A stretch of 64,000 bases of DNA, taken from contig NC_135123.1 of the NCBI RefSeq assembly GCF_050908995.1, forward strand, positions 14,198,001 through 14,262,000, read 5' to 3'. Below are positions 1 through 14,300 of this stretch, piece by piece. This DNA is from Andrena cerasifolii (Eukaryota > Arthropoda > Insecta > Hymenoptera > Andrenidae). The position numbers and the translations under genes were made by a program. The notes below the pieces were generated by a model, which worked only from the letters and a program-made list of their open reading frames with translations, did no database searches and was not told where the DNA came from. Each line of letters starts with the position of its first letter. Position 1 is the first letter of the stretch.

Positions 1-716
1 GCCCAAATAAATAGGTGATATTTAGGAATTAATTAAAGGAAAACTACTATATATAATTTAATGGGACTTTTTGCATTGTATTAAGGATGTCTTAAATTAT
101 AGAAATATATTTTTTGTTTTATAATTAATCATTGCAGACGGCACTGGGGAGTCGTTAAAGTCAAGGCGTCAAAAAATTGATCCAAATCGGTGGGACCTGC
201 ATCCCCAAAAGTTATTATCCGATTCGACTGAAACTTTTTTTATTTTGAAGAATACACTTCTGGCTAGAGGGAAACCAGAAACAAATACAAAAGTGACATT
301 TTTTTAGAAAATAACGACACTTGAAGTTTGAAATCACTTTTTTCCTATAATTTTCACCCTTTCAACGCCTTTAAAAATTACAAATTTTCAATTTTTATTA
401 TTTTTTTCTGGTATCCCCCCTAGCCAGAACTATATTCTTCAAAATAAAAAAAATTTCAGTCGAATCGGATAATAACTTTGGGAAATACAGATCACCCCAT
501 TTTGAGAACACTGTTTCGAGAAAAACGCGTTTAAAGTTTTACCTGAGTGCCGAGTGGCCGGGTTTCACCATGCATTTGCCGCTACTCAAATGCCTATAAC
601 TTCGGGAACTTTACGTATTTCAATAAATCCTTTTAAACAAGTATTCCTAAAAGGTTGAACATTCGAAAAATGATATAAAAAAGTCGACTTTTAGACCGGA
701 TCCTCCCCTTAAATAA
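1..716. mobile_element. Partial TTAA-type foldback element, left end outside or degraded
   Basis: Two arms of about 75 bp, at 203-287 and 409-482, are near-perfect inverted copies. Downstream, 515-540 shares GAGAAAAACGCGTTTAAAG with the complete element at 8863-9597. The right end reads CCTCCCCTTAA. The first 55 bases match, inverted, sequence at about 23755-23803. It has no coding capacity. Confidence 0.6.
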
Positions 717-1734
717 AATCGTGGGGCACCATGTGCAACCAGAAGTTGAAGTATCAAAGTGATTCATATCCTGTTATAAAATATCGTGCCCTACGATTTT
801 ATTTAAAGTGACATTAACACCATCAAAATTGAACTACAAGAATAGAATTATTTTATAGTTTTTAGTGCATTTTAATTTACTTTTTACCACATATTTAATG
901 AAATCGTTTACCATAAAATTGTTGTTTACATATTATTTCGTTATCCAAATTCGATGACTTTTACGCTAGTCCTTCGAGAGCACATTCCTCTTTCATTTTC
1001 AGAGTCCGTCTGCCTCTATATTTCCCCGGCGCGCTTCAGAATGTATCGAAAGCTCAGAGTGTTTCCTCGTATCGAATATCCGACAAAGCATTCTGCCGGC
1101 ATAGCTCCCCGCGGGAATTTGATTATAAAAAAGAGCGCGGAATTTCGTCATCGCGAGTGACACGTGCGGATTGAAATTTTCTGCGACAGACTACAGCGCA
1201 CCGACGGTGGCCACGCTGTTATGGTTGCTTAATTAATGGCTGGGGTGTTTTATGTTATTCGAAAGCCGCCCCGGGCTTCCTGGCGAACAGAAGGTATCCA
1301 GATCCTAGCCGGAAGTCGGACGCTGAATGTTTAAACGGCATGCAAATAACACCGTGCATGCGCCGCCTGATTTTTAAATGTTCCGGGTGTAATTGAATTT
1401 TGGTCACCTTCCTTTCATGCGCTGCCCGAAATAAAAGGTAATTCGAATTGTGTTGCGACTGCAGCTCGCTCGAAGGGTGAAATAAAAATCCACGTATAGG
1501 CGCCACATTCTATAGGGGATCGATAAGAGAATCTATTCCAATGGATAATAGTAATCGAACGTTCATTTCTTTCGTTTAGCCCCGTTGAATTCGATTTTCA
1601 GAATTTTTTTTAACCCTTTCGCTACGGCGGTCCGCGAAAATTCCCGAAATCAGCGTTTCTCGACCTTATTCTGCGATCTTTAAACATTTGTAACTCGGAG
1701 CAACGTTAACCGATTTTCATTAAATTTTAGGCAC
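717..1734. other. No gene recognised
   Basis: This is probable intron of the class B GPCR, beyond its TM4 exon. The short open frames here have no recognisable motifs. I looked for a TM5 exon on the minus strand and did not find one. Confidence 0.5.
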
Positions 1735-1993
1735 GTATACAACTTACTGCAATCTACAAACAGTTTTTTTTTTTTTAATTTTCATTACAAGCTCACAAAA
1801 AACAGTTTAAAAATCGACCTTTACTATTCTTCTCGCTACTCCAACCAAATACATTTTTTTTCAAAACGACGAAACGCGCCAGTTAGCAAACTAATCCTTC
1901 TAGCTTCTGAAAAAAACTCAAGTTGTTTGGACCAATTCTAAAAAAGTTATGCGATTTTAAAAAGTGTCCGAATATTAATGCGAGCCACTGTAC
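1735..1993 (-). mobile_element. Tc1-like element end (non-autonomous fragment)
   Basis: Read on the minus strand it starts TACAGTGGCTCGCATTAATA, which resembles Tc1/mariner ends (TACAGTGGCTCGCAAAAG type). A diverged copy lies on the plus strand at about 24790-25030. They share AAGCTAGAAGGATTAGTTT and the following few hundred bases. There is no transposase. Confidence 0.55.
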
Positions 1994-2169
1994 ATCGCGT
2001 TTTGCGGAGGGCGACTATAGTCGCCCGTAGTAGCGAGAGGGTTAACGCTTTGTTCTTAGCATGTTTCTTCGAGGGAACAGTTTCACGATTGAGGGTTGGT
2101 GGCCAATGACCGAGGAGTGGTGAATGGGGTTGCTCGCATTGAAACTTGAACGATTTCTCGTACACTTAC

Positions 2170-2396
2170 TGCGCAGTGTCCTCGGGATCGTCGCTCGTCA
2201 GCCTCAAACAAGCATAAATCGTGACGATGATTGCTGGCACAGGCCATCCGAGCGCCATCAGCCACTTCACTAGCTTGTGCTCGCTGGTGAAGGCGCTAAC
2301 GAGCAGGGTGTGAAGGTAGAAACCCTCGCACAACATCCAGGCGTAATTAGTGAGGAGAAAGTAGTGGAGGACGATGTGCAAGAGGCGGCACGTTAT
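2170..2396 (-). CDS. GPCR exon: TM3, intracellular loop 2 and TM4
   Basis: This 227-bp exon lies between acceptor TTTTCAG and donor GTAAGTGT. It starts ITCRLLHIVLHYF, where the cysteine is the conserved TM3 partner of the extracellular-loop-2 cysteine. It goes on with NYAWMLCEGFYLHTLLV and a TM4 helix, and closes with SDDPEDTA plus 2 nt. Translation to the TAA four bases beyond the exon end is a read-through artefact. The next exon (TM5) is outside the window. Confidence 0.92.
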
Positions 2397-5300
2397 CTGA
2401 AAATCGCGGGCTCTCCTTTTACAGGCTGTTTAGCAGGGACAGGCTGAAATATATTAGCATAGATCACCTCAGTCTCCTTATATCGCAACAACAGTCTCTG
2501 TACACGAATTTGCAGAACTAGCCTGAACTATCATTGACTTGTATCACTTGCTTGGACATAGAAGAGCTATATCCTCGTCTTCTCTTCATTTGAAGCTTCG
2601 ATTTTTATAAATTCCACAACAATTTCACTGGCTAATCGAAGTTTTATACTAAAGACTATTAGGTCTCGGTTTTCTGCGTGAATAAATTTAACTTCGTCCG
2701 AATTTAGTGCGGAGAAAGAAAGGTTGAATTGAATTTAACGAAGTTTCACTTTTAATGTAACGAGAAGAGAAACTGAGTTTTTGTTCTCAAACACGTGGGA
2801 GTACAGTGGCTGTAAGGGGCCGTTTGATTTTGTGCCAACTGTAGCCGAGCTGAGCGAAGAGTCAGGGGAGAAGGATGGCTTTGCGCGTACCCCATTGTTT
2901 AACAGTAAATCCGTGTTCGCGACGATGAATCTGTACCAGACCAGCCAGAGAGCGTTATTTACAGCGAACGAGGCGAACAGGTTCATGTGGAGGGTGATCC
3001 TTGCGCATCTCAGGGAGCTGTATTCAGAAAGGGACAATAAACTTGCTGATAAAACGTCGCCCCAGAATTCCCAGCGGTCTTTCACTCCCTTCCGGCGAAA
3101 TACCAGCCGGCAGGGATCGAAACGAACTTAGATTATAATTTTAGAATATTTATTCGAAGCGAAATCGAGGCTTTCTTTGCCAATTGACTACTTTGCAGCA
3201 GGAGGGGTGCAGCTCCATCTTTACCGACTTCGAGTTAATTAGAAAAAATGTTTATAAAATTATACAGGGAGCACTAATTGAAAAATATATATATTCACGA
3301 AATAAGTAGTAGTTATTGCATTGATAAATTTTTATTTCTATTTTTGGCGAATTTTCAAATCTGGAGCTGCCCGAAAGCAAAAACATTGCAGGTTCAAAAC
3401 TTGCAATAAATCGCTCATTTGTTATCGGATTTGCATCAATTTTACATTTTTTTTTTATCTATATTACACGTCATAACTCAAAACCTGTCTAAAATGCAGC
3501 TGCACCCCTTTCGCTGCGAGGCCCTCAATTTTAGGAAGCTACCCCTTCAACTTCAAAGTTACAACATGACATATCTTCCTGCGCGGCGAAGGGGTATAAA
3601 ATTTCCCGCGATCCTGTCCATTTAGGAATTTCAAGAATCCCCCGAAATCGGACTCCGTATCGCAATCCACTCACCGGAAATACGTGAGGATGCCCAGGGA
3701 GAGCAGCAACGCCACCAGCGATATCGCGTATCCAGCCTCGTAAATTCCATTAATCCCCTGCTGCCACTGGAACCAAAATTAATTTCCTTTTACCTTCCAA
3801 CGTTTCCAGCTACCGATAAGTAGCTGAAACGAACATATCACGGGACGACTTGAGCCGCGGAGGGTTGGGTTGTCGTCGCCACAGAGTCGAAACTTAAGAA
3901 ATTAATTGTTAAGTTAATCGTTACCTGAAGGTAGCCTGATTATTGCCAGGCGTAGATGCTATTTAATTGCTCGAGCATCTTCCGCCGGCCATATAGATCG
4001 TGCACGCACGTTAGTCCCGATATCTAGAGGAACGGCCGTGGGTCTGGAGGCCATGCATTATTCATCAGTTTACGAGTACAATCGCGGATATATCCTCGCC
4101 GAGGATTTTCATACCGTCAGCGGATCCGCGAGATAACGGCTTCTCGATCCGCTCTATTATTCTGAAATTTGTTCGAGCTCCCGGATTATCGCCCCATATT
4201 ATTCGCTGTGCGGTGAGACGCCGGGATGGAAATTACACGGGAATAGAGACTTTCTATCTGGAGAATTAGATGAGATTTAGATGGAAATTAATTGGATGCA
4301 TATTATCCTTCTTCGAGCACCGAAATTTTGCTAAACTTCTGCTGTTACACCAAGTACTCAGGATATAACTACCAAAGCTTGTGCATCGCTGGGGATGTAT
4401 GGTTTGATAAAATTGGGAGCTATAATTTTACTGTTAATAGGGGTGGATATGGAGATTTCACGCCCTTAGGTTAATAAGGGCTCCTTTCGTGGAATACTGT
4501 CAATTATTTTACTTTAAAAGAGATGAGACAATTTTAAAATTGAAGAGAACTTGTAGAAAACACTGTGAGAAAAAACTTCACTGACTTTAAATTATTCGCG
4601 AAGTTTAATTTGCTTTGATAGCTAAATATGCTTAAGAGGTCTCCCTACCTTGACGGACAAAAAATGATGCGAACTTTGGGAATTTTTTAGAACAAAACCA
4701 TTAAATATATTTACTTCCAGCTTTACTCAACAGTGGGGTCTCAATGGGGTTTTAGTTTATTTTTTATAAAGAATAAGAGTTTTCATTAACTTTAATTTAG
4801 GTCTGGTCCGAAACTACACATTTTGCGAAGATGCTCGATTTTTTTTTAATCGATTGGAACCTCCGTTTTTGAGTTATCACCGCAAAACAAAAGAAACTTT
4901 TTTTAAAAAGCCTCCTTAATGATCCATCTGTATCGTCTTACATAATGCATATATTCGAATAAACAAACAAGTTATTTAAAGCTTACGATGTTAATAAACT
5001 TCATGCCAAAGAACAAGTCTCAGTTTCAATTTCTTTCTTTCTAATTAATTCAAACAGAAATGCTTAATTTTAGACAGGAACGACTGCCTGGTACCCTTAA
5101 AGACACCCTTCACTTTCGATGTTAGGTAAATTGGACAGCAGATGTTTCATTTTATTTCAGAAATCTAAGCTAGTGTCGTCGTTAAAAAAATAAGAAGTCA
5201 AGGGGAAAAGCATTTTGTTACCTTTTTCAATTTCTATCTTTAAAATCAATTCTATTCCATTCTGAAATCAGCCCCAATGAAGGAGCACTTTCCCGTTGAT

Positions 5301-8300
5301 TAGAAGCATCTTCCCTTAGGTCTACGGAGTCTAAACGCCCGAGCACCCTGGAACACTAGCCATTTTGCGAACTATTCCCCCGGGGCATTGTTGTAAAGTG
5401 CCCGTTATTGTTCGGCACGCTGTTCGCCAGATTACCACCGGGGAAAACGACGGAAATAATCGTGCAGGCAGTGGCGAACTTCGATCAGCTGTACAGAGAA
5501 CGCAAAGGGTCCTCTGTAAACGGGCAATCGCATTAAAGCCGACCGGGAAGGCTACACTGCAGCCAGCGGCCGCAGCAGTTGGATGAACTTCGCGTCAACT
5601 TCCGCGACGTCTAATTACATTCCCTGTCCCTTTGTCCCCGGAAATTTCATTGATCCCGACGCGAAGCACGACCGGCGACACTCTCGGCCTGTCTCCCCTG
5701 ACGCGCCGAATGATTCATGGCGATTTTATGCAAAGCCCTTGTCGCGTCAACTGCACCCAGCGCGTCGACTAAACGGCCTTTTAAACGCCACGCTCCCGGG
5801 CCGGGCAACGAATGTATCGTGGCAGCGAGCGAGCTTTTTTCAAATGTAAAAGTCAGTGGAGTGTCGCAGCGCGAAGGGTCGATGGCGTTATACTTTGCCC
5901 GGACTGTTACACGCGTTTATAAATTACAGCTCTGTTATAATTTACAGCCCTGTAATCTCTATGCGAACTTCAACTTCCCCGGATCTCTGGCGCCAAGCTT
6001 CTGCTGGTCCCTCTGTCTGATTACCTGGAGTTTGCGCGAGGTAGCGAGAATTGCAACGGCGGAGGACGGATTGTCAGCGGTGATGGGTTAACAATTGATG
6101 TCAGGTTGGCTATGACGACGGACAGGTTGACAAGCTTGCCTAACAGGAATGCAAATTTGAAATAGGGTAGGAGGGGGAGCTAAGAAGGGAAATCTGTGGT
6201 TCTGACGCGAGAGCTACGACCGTTCGGAGTACCCACCTAGTTCGCTAGCAACCGACTGCCGTGAGAAAAAGCCCTAATTTTCCTTGGCGTTCCACCGTGA
6301 AATAAACGATCGCTCTGCACGCACAGATGCAGAAGCTAACGACTCGGTTTTGCGAGAGCCATTTTCGAGGGTCCCACCCCCCTCCCCGAGAGCCGGCGGA
6401 GTGTATGAAAACAATGCAAAGTCGGGACGAAGTGAATTCACCTGCAGTAAGCCCCAAGATAAATGTTAAGGGAGAGGAGGGTTTCGTGTTCGTTCATTCG
6501 ACTCCGAGGATACCTCGCCTTCGTTTATTCTGCTACGTTTCCAAAGATACCGAACAGGTTGCAAGAGTATCTCCAGCGTAAAGCTCGACCCTCCAGCCGT
6601 TTTTAATCATTGAATCGTCGCTGTCGGAGGACGGAGCTTCTTCTTTCCCTCTAAGGGGTCACGCCTAGTTGGCAGGCGAAAAAAAAAACGTGATTTTCAG
6701 GAATTTTTTGTGGAAAGTCTGATGTATATTTTTTTATAACTATTTGCTTATTTTAAAGGTACGTGTGTTCAGCAACTCTCAGTAATTTTGTTATAGGAAA
6801 ATATTAAGAAATTAACGAATAACAGCCAATTTTCTGGAAGCTATTTTTTTTTGCGGCGAGCACGATTTCTCCGAGCCGGATCATTTGGAATTGAAAGGTG
6901 AAGAAGGTTCTGTTAGTATATGAGTTTATCTAGTTCGTGAACGAAGGATTTTTGTTTTTGATGAAAACTCTATTTTTAATTCACGAAAACCGAACAATTC
7001 AGGCATCGAAAAATCATGATTTCGCGTTAAGCGGTCGCCGTTTTGTCTGAAATCATTTTTTTGAAAAATCCTTCGTTCACGAACCAGATAAACTTATATA
7101 TTAACAGAATCTTCTTCACTTTCTGATTTCAGATGATCCGGTTCGGAGAAATTGTGCTCACCGCGCAGCGCCATTATAAAAACAGCATTCGCGATAGTGG
7201 TTGTTATTCCTTCATTATTTAATATTTTCCTATAACAAAAATCCTGAGGGTTGCTGAATATATGTACTTCTAAAATGAGGAAATAGTTCTAAGAAACATA
7301 CATCACATTTTTCACAAAAAATTCCCGAAAATGACGTTCTTTTTCGTCTGCCAACTAGGCATGACCCCTTAAAAGGCCCCGAAAGCTGATTGTAAATTTT
7401 GCGGGGCCCCATGCATAGATATTTGTTATTACAAAATTTAGAAGTACGATACAAATGCGTTTCTTTTGCCCCGCACAATTTTGGAATTTCTTTAATTTTC
7501 GGGTTCGGGATCTTCCCTTGTAAGCTATATTTATATTTCAAACCCTTTGCACACCATTCTAGAGACTTCAAACTAATATTTAACATGAAAAAAATACGAT
7601 TTTTCGACCGTTTTACAGTAGTCTAACCCCTTAGGAAGCAGAATTTTATGGCTTAGTGGGGATTAAGATCACCGTGGGCAATACAATGTTATGCCACGCG
7701 TAGCATCCGGGGTGCGGTTGTTTTATTACGTAGGTAGGTGTAGCGGGAAAGATGCATATGAACGATCCTCGGTCCATTAATTCAGAATGTATTCCTTATC
7801 TATTTATTACAAGGAACAGGAAATCGTTCGCCACACAATGAACCAGAAGATCGTGGCGAGGACGATGTTGCGAAACATTTCAATGTCGCGCAACACGGAA
7901 ATGGAGAGACCCCAGAAATGTTTATAAGCTACGTAACCCCAGAGAGTGGAATAAAATTTTTTAAAATGATCCAATACGCAGGGGAATTTCAGATTTTCAA
8001 TTATCCGAAAAGATCCCTCGGAGACTGCGTGATGTTTAATAGAATATCAAAAAAAACTTAAGGTTCCATTAAAAGTTTCACTTAACAAAAACATCTGCCG
8101 GAGCGTTCTTAGCTGCGCCTGTTCATGAATTTTAAACGATGCTGGGATACTGTAATAATTTTCCTCTTACAATTAACGGGCGAACGTGCAATTAAATCGA
8201 CTGTGTTTTATTTTAACGAGGCACCGAGGCTGATCATTATTCTCAATTTCGATACTGACTGATACAGCGCTCCTTAACAATTAATATTTATATTTCCCTA

Positions 8301-11300
8301 TTTATATTGCTTTCAGTTGCTTCCTAACACCTAAAATAAATTTCAGTAATTAATTTAGGGTAATACCCTTGAAGGGCGCTTCAAGAGTATTATGCTAATT
8401 TCTTCTTTTAGCCCCTTAAAGAATTATTCCCAAAATTGGATTCACTTCCCTGGAAAGGGAAGCTTAAAAGGAGAAGACGTTCCTCGCTTCCATTTGCTGT
8501 TTTCACATATTTATTACGCTTCTTCGTTTCAGTCTGACAGCTTCTATTCTGTCTCTGCACCTCTACTCCACTTTTGTCGCTCCCTACCCCTTTGCTACCT
8601 ATCGCACGCGCTCTGCCTGGCGCCCTGGTACGTTTTCTCTTCAGCCATCACTCTGACAGCCTTGCCAGTTGATCCCAGACTTTATTCCCTCATTGAAGTC
8701 ACGTCCACCACTGCGAGGGTAATCCTCTGCACCTGAGCTGTCGTATGGCAGCGATATTCAAGAAAGGGCAGGATTTCCCCGGCATCAATCCTACTCTGCT
8801 TGGGCTACCGTACGACCAAGCTTCGTGGACGTTCAAAGAACAGGTACCAATTACTTTATCCATTAAGGGAGTATTCTAGTCTAGACACTCGTGTTTGAAG
8901 GTGATATTTGGAAATTAATTCTGGAAAACCTATCGCACCTACAGGGCAGCGGTTTTGCACAAATATTTAGTAGCGTTTGAACTACCAACACAAATTTTTG
9001 GAATACATTATATTGAAATTTGTAAAAGACCGAAATCGCAGCTGTTTAAAAATTTATATTTGATTTTTTCGACTTTTCTTCAGCTAAGACAAGATGTGGG
9101 GAAGGCTGTACTAAAACTATTGATATAATTCTAGTTCAGGCTATAGGTACCCATTCGCTTTGAATGTGTGTAAAATTTTAGTTCGATCGGCCCAGTAGTT
9201 ATTGAGAAAAATGTGCGCCCGATTTAAAACAATTGTTTCGAGAAAAACGCGTTTAAAGTTTTTCATGCAGTTACGACTTATACGACTGCAGTTAAGGTAG
9301 ATAACGACTGATTTCTGTAACTTTCCCCTAATCTGCTATACCAGAACCGTAGAGGAAACCTTCCTGAGCTTCAAGAAAATCATGTTGGGCAGCTCTCCCT
9401 TCTCTGCTGGCAGTCATAGCCTCTTTAGATACAAGCGCGAGGGGACGATTACGTGCTGCGCTGCGGCTTTAAGCCCCTATAACTCTGGGAGTATTCCGAA
9501 TTTCACCTTAATATTTCAGGGACATATTTTCGAAACCCTAAACTATTATAAAATCAAAAAAAAAAAAATCAAAATTTTGGGTAGAATACCCCCTTAATAT
9601 CGTCCCAGGTAGGAATTAAGACTTGTAATTTAGTCTGACGTATGTACAACATACCTACTACATATCCAACTTGAATGATAAGAATACTGCTTGCAAGAAT
9701 AGCTGCTTTTTTCTGTTTCCTTCAATTTTTTTTTTAAACAAATCCAGTCGCACCTCCGACGATCGTATGCATGGGAAATGTCCCCCCGTTCCATTTTCAC
9801 GCAAGAAACTTGCTAATTGCTACTTGAAATTAGCTCGTAAAATGTTTAATCAAGTCCACTTACACTGAGGTCTTTCATGTTGACGCAGGTAGTGTAATTG
9901 CTCCAGACTTGATCGGACTCGGGGTGTCGGAACCAGGTGCCATTTGCCTCGCAGTGCTTGTGCGCCGTCACTGAAACAAAGGGCCATTTTCGTTAGCGGC
10001 TCGGCGAAGAATTTCAAGTAGAAGTCGACGTGGGTGTTCAGTTCACGCGCGGGCTAATGATCTCCGAAACAGCATTCCCAATTTGCTTACGGAAATCCTT
10101 TGATCTCGCCTTACTAATAATTCAATTAATAACGCAACTCTAATTCCATGGCACTCGTACGAAATACGACAGGAGACAAAGCTGGACGTTCTTTATCTTG
10201 AGAATGGAGGCGGATGAGAGGAATGAATGAAATTTATTACCCTTCTCTTGTTTTCCGTATCCCGGCGGGTAAACGACAAAAATCCTCGCCTCTCATTTGA
10301 CGTTTCACCGCGACGCGTGACCGAGCAAGACGCGGAACTGTTTCATCCCTTCGGGGTGGAAATATGAGCGGAAGCAACTGGGTGACAGGAACCTGCTCTG
10401 TGCCAAGAAAAGTTGTACCGCCTTCCAAGAATGATACTCCAGCAGGAAGAAGAATGGAATCAACGTCGACGGTGGTGCGGCTAATTGGCCCACGCACGAG
10501 TAACTCCACTGTCAGGCTACTTCATTGTTCCGCTGTTCGCAAAAACGACGTCTCTCTTCGAAGGAGCTTTGACCGCTGCGCCAATTTTATAATCAAATAT
10601 AATCATCGAGTGTGCCATTTTTATCAACGCCGCGGGGACCTCGATACTCCCACTGACAAGTGGATCGATGGCGGGATCCTCTTGCCAGTGGCGTGCGATA
10701 TTTTTAAAGGACCGATCCGACAAATCGCTCCTCTTCTCGCGTGTCGCGAAGGATGAACACGCTCGATACGTTTTTCGCCTTCGACACCTGTGGATCGAAG
10801 GTTTTATACAACAGCCACTAACGTGTAGGGGAGAGCAGGGTAAAGCGGAGCATCAATGCTTCTCTTAGATGAGAGCTGCGAATCAGTTGGCATCGCGTGA
10901 CATAGGACCAAACGGACCTGACAGCATTTCCTGACGGACTATTGACAAGTGCACACGTTACTTTTCGATTAACAGTGTTGCAAACATTTTCGGTATCGAA
11001 GTTTCGATCACGTTTCTTCACTTGCTTTTAGAAACTTTGTAACGCTAAGAACAGTGTTGCATTCTATAGTCCTTTCGCTAAATTTTTACCCAGTTCTTTA
11101 CCACACGCTGAAGAGTAAATATAAATGTTTACTAAATTACCGCATGTGGGGCAAAGCGGGACGCTTTTGCGTGGGGTAAAGCGGAACACCTATTTGACCC
11201 ACTTCCACCAATCCAATTGTCTTGCAACTTTGCAGGCGTGCATAGTTATGACGACAGTACGAAATTGTGAAAAAAACGGGAGGGGTGAAAGAATTACCCA

Positions 11301-14300
11301 GTCATCAATAAATGTAACACATAACTACAAACCCAAACGACGTGAAACCAGCCTGTAACCACAAATCCAATCAATTCAATGGGTTTGAAATTAGCATACA
11401 TATAACCACAAATCTAAGAGCATATAAACGTGAAGGAAGCATGCTGTGGGCGAAAATGTGTTAGGGTATATGCTTAAAGGAAAATGTAGACGGCGGTAGA
11501 AAGAGAAAGATTTTTAACATCAATAAAAAAAATGCTGTCGCCCCTGGCGCTAGAAAGGGTGTCCCCTATGTCTGTCTTACTCTTTCCACCGCCGTCTACA
11601 TTTTCGCCCATTGCATGCTTCCTCCGTGTTTACACGTTCTAGCCACAAATCAAAACTTAGACACTAAAAAGTAAATAATAAAAAAATATGCAAAAATACA
11701 TTTTGAAGTTGAACAATTTTATTTAAAATGCACTAAAATCTAAAAAAATTCTCCATGCACGTGTTGATATTGATTATTCATGTAAAAATCCATGTGTATT
11801 TGATTATTTGTCAGTAATTTTTATTGTTGTGCCCCGCGTGATGGCTCGCAGGCCTGGTAGGGGATCTGGCGTAATGTAAATTATTAAAAATTTAGGGTTT
11901 TAGTGGGTAAAAATCCCACAACTACCCTGGCGCCCGCGGGGAATTCCCTTCTGCAGGCGTCGGGGTGCCTGTTGAGGATTTCCCCAAGTTAAAAGAAAAT
12001 ATATTTATAAAAAAAATAATTTGTAAAAAAAATATTACAAAAATCTATTAATTTTTTTTTAACGTGGACATCTTCAAAAGGCACCCCGACGCCTCCAGAA
12101 GGGAATCTCCCGCGGGCGCCGGGGTAGTGTGGGATTTTTACCCACTGAAACCCTAAATTTTTAATAATTTACATGTAAATATCTCTATTATTAAGGCAGA
12201 AACGCTCGGACACCTATTTACTTATTTTCGACATAGATCCATCGTGCCGAGGCTCATCAAAATCGGTGTCTACCACGTGGTGTCCACCCCTTGTTAGCTT
12301 AGAAACGTCTCGAAACGTTCTTGGGTAATATAATATGTATAATCTATAGTAGTGTGTATAATACGCGTGCTTGGGCGTTGCCTGGGTACAACATTACATC
12401 ATCTGGTAAAATATTCTTTCTTATGCGTATAATATATACTTTTGTTATATTTTATTTGTAATATTTATTCCTAAAACATATATTCATAGTTTTTCAGATA
12501 AATGAATACTTTTAGAATCATAAAAATAAAGATTTTGTACGTTTACATGGTCCTCAAGTGTTCCGCTTTACCCTACCACTTGAGCGAGGCGAAGACTTCA
12601 ATACCTGCGGTAAATCTCATTTTCCTTCGTTGCAGAATATTTTCCTTAACAAAGCCTTTGATTTTCCTTGTAGCCTAAGGTCCGCGTAAGACTCCTGTTG
12701 AATTCCCGCGTCTTTTTTCCCCTCCGATTTTATGTTATTACCCTCCAAAGTTAAGCGTTCCATTTCACCCTGCTCTCCCCTAGCTACTAAAGGAATCTTT
12801 GGTGGGAGCCTCTTCACAAAATCTTTGCGATCTTAGCCCAGTTACGGATCGACGTGACTTAACTGTTCCCTGGCACCCTGCTGCACGTTTAAGGGCGAAA
12901 GTGGCTAGAGCATCGAGACGCCACGATCCATGATTGGACTGGGGAAATTCAAAGGGAGAGGCGCGCGGACGATGCAGAAGTGGCGAAGTACTTAGACCTG
13001 TCGCCCTCTTTTCCACGCTTTCCAATAAGGCGGATAGAGCGAGGGGGTGTAAAGTAGAGGATACTAGAGAGCACAGCCACCGGCCGGGAGAGCACCGTAG
13101 ATCACGTTCACTCTCGCAATAAACGTCACATCGAGGAGCTTGCGACAGGCAGCGGCGCCGGTCGAAATTGAAAAGTTTTTACCAGAACACGTTAGACAGC
13201 AAGTTCGCCTGCTCGCCGAGGGAAGAGCTCGTTCGCAGCCGCGTCTTCTTCCCTCTGTCCCAAAACACTCGGGCAAGCTTAATGATATATTCCGATTCGC
13301 CCGTTGCCATCCAGGCTCTCGGCAGAGTTTCAATCTCCGCGCCCCGACCGTTCCAATTCGCCCCGCAAAATAATCCGGCCACCATTAAAGGATCGATACG
13401 TCGCAATCCTTTAACCCCGTAAACTCAACGAGTATCGCCTTTTTCTGGGTTAGAAATGATTGGGTTTCTTCTTTATTTCGAAACGTGTAGGGGAAAGGTG
13501 GGATAGCTGGCCATCGGGGATGCATGATCGCATAAGTTTTTAAACGATTTTATTCAGCTTCGATCCTCTGTTTGTATGTTTGTTTGTTTGTTTAATGTAT
13601 GTATGGTTTATCTGGCAACTCAAATTCAACCCACTTCCAACTATCCAATTGTCGTAAAACTTTGCAGGCGTGCGTAGTTTGGATGACAATACGATATTTA
13701 AAACAAAAATTAACCCCGAGCGGGTGAAAAAATTACCCAGTCATCGATAAATGTAACCCATAACCACAAATCCAAACGACTTCAAATCAGCCACTCGCGT
13801 TCTTTAGGAACGCGACAAAAAGTACCAGTTTTGGCCACTTATTCAAAAATATAATATTTTTTCGTGTAAGCAATAAATGTAAGCTTATATTTCTGGCGGT
13901 ATACTAAACAGGATATATATGATGTGAAATTCTCCGCGTAATAATGATCTGCAAGCAGTTTAAAAATAAGATAATTATGAGCATGGGCAAAAACAGTGCA
14001 ATGGCCACAAACGGTACACATACTCTACGCTTAGTAAAACTAAAACTCTGCAACTTGCAGTTCTTACAGTTCGCGAGTTATAGCACAAAATCGGAAAACA
14101 GCCGGAATTTAACAGGTCAATTTCACCCCCTTAGAGTAAATTTAGGCAGCAAAGAAAAATTGCGTTGTAATCGGGAGGAAATCCCCTACATATTCACGAA
14201 GTCTCAGAATTTTTTGAATTCCCGGATTCGGGATCTTTCCTTGTAAGATAATAAATACTTCTAGAAAATGAATGTGTTATTTACTCTTAAAGTTCGCTGA

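Larger units (their letters stand above)
10826..12782. mobile_element. Composite foldback element with TAGGGGAGAGCAGGGT ends
   Basis: The left end TAGGGGAGAGCAGGGT recurs inverted at the right (ACCCTGCTCTCCCCTA). Inside, GGTAAAGCGGA-like motifs recur near both ends. The interior is nested: a short palindrome at about 11428-11640 and a foldback core at 11874-12291. A 160-bp internal stretch (11196-11357) is shared with the neighbouring element at 13632-13795. It has no coding capacity. Confidence 0.68.

Noticed and set aside
1255..1506. Minus-strand frame as a possible TM5 exon of the receptor
   Set aside because: The translation has no hydrophobic helix and none of the class B TM5-TM6 motifs.
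2735..2890. Continuation of the TM2 exon frame downstream of its donor
   Set aside because: The donor GTACGC at 2890 gives exact phase to the TM3 exon. The continuation is polar, unlike TM3.
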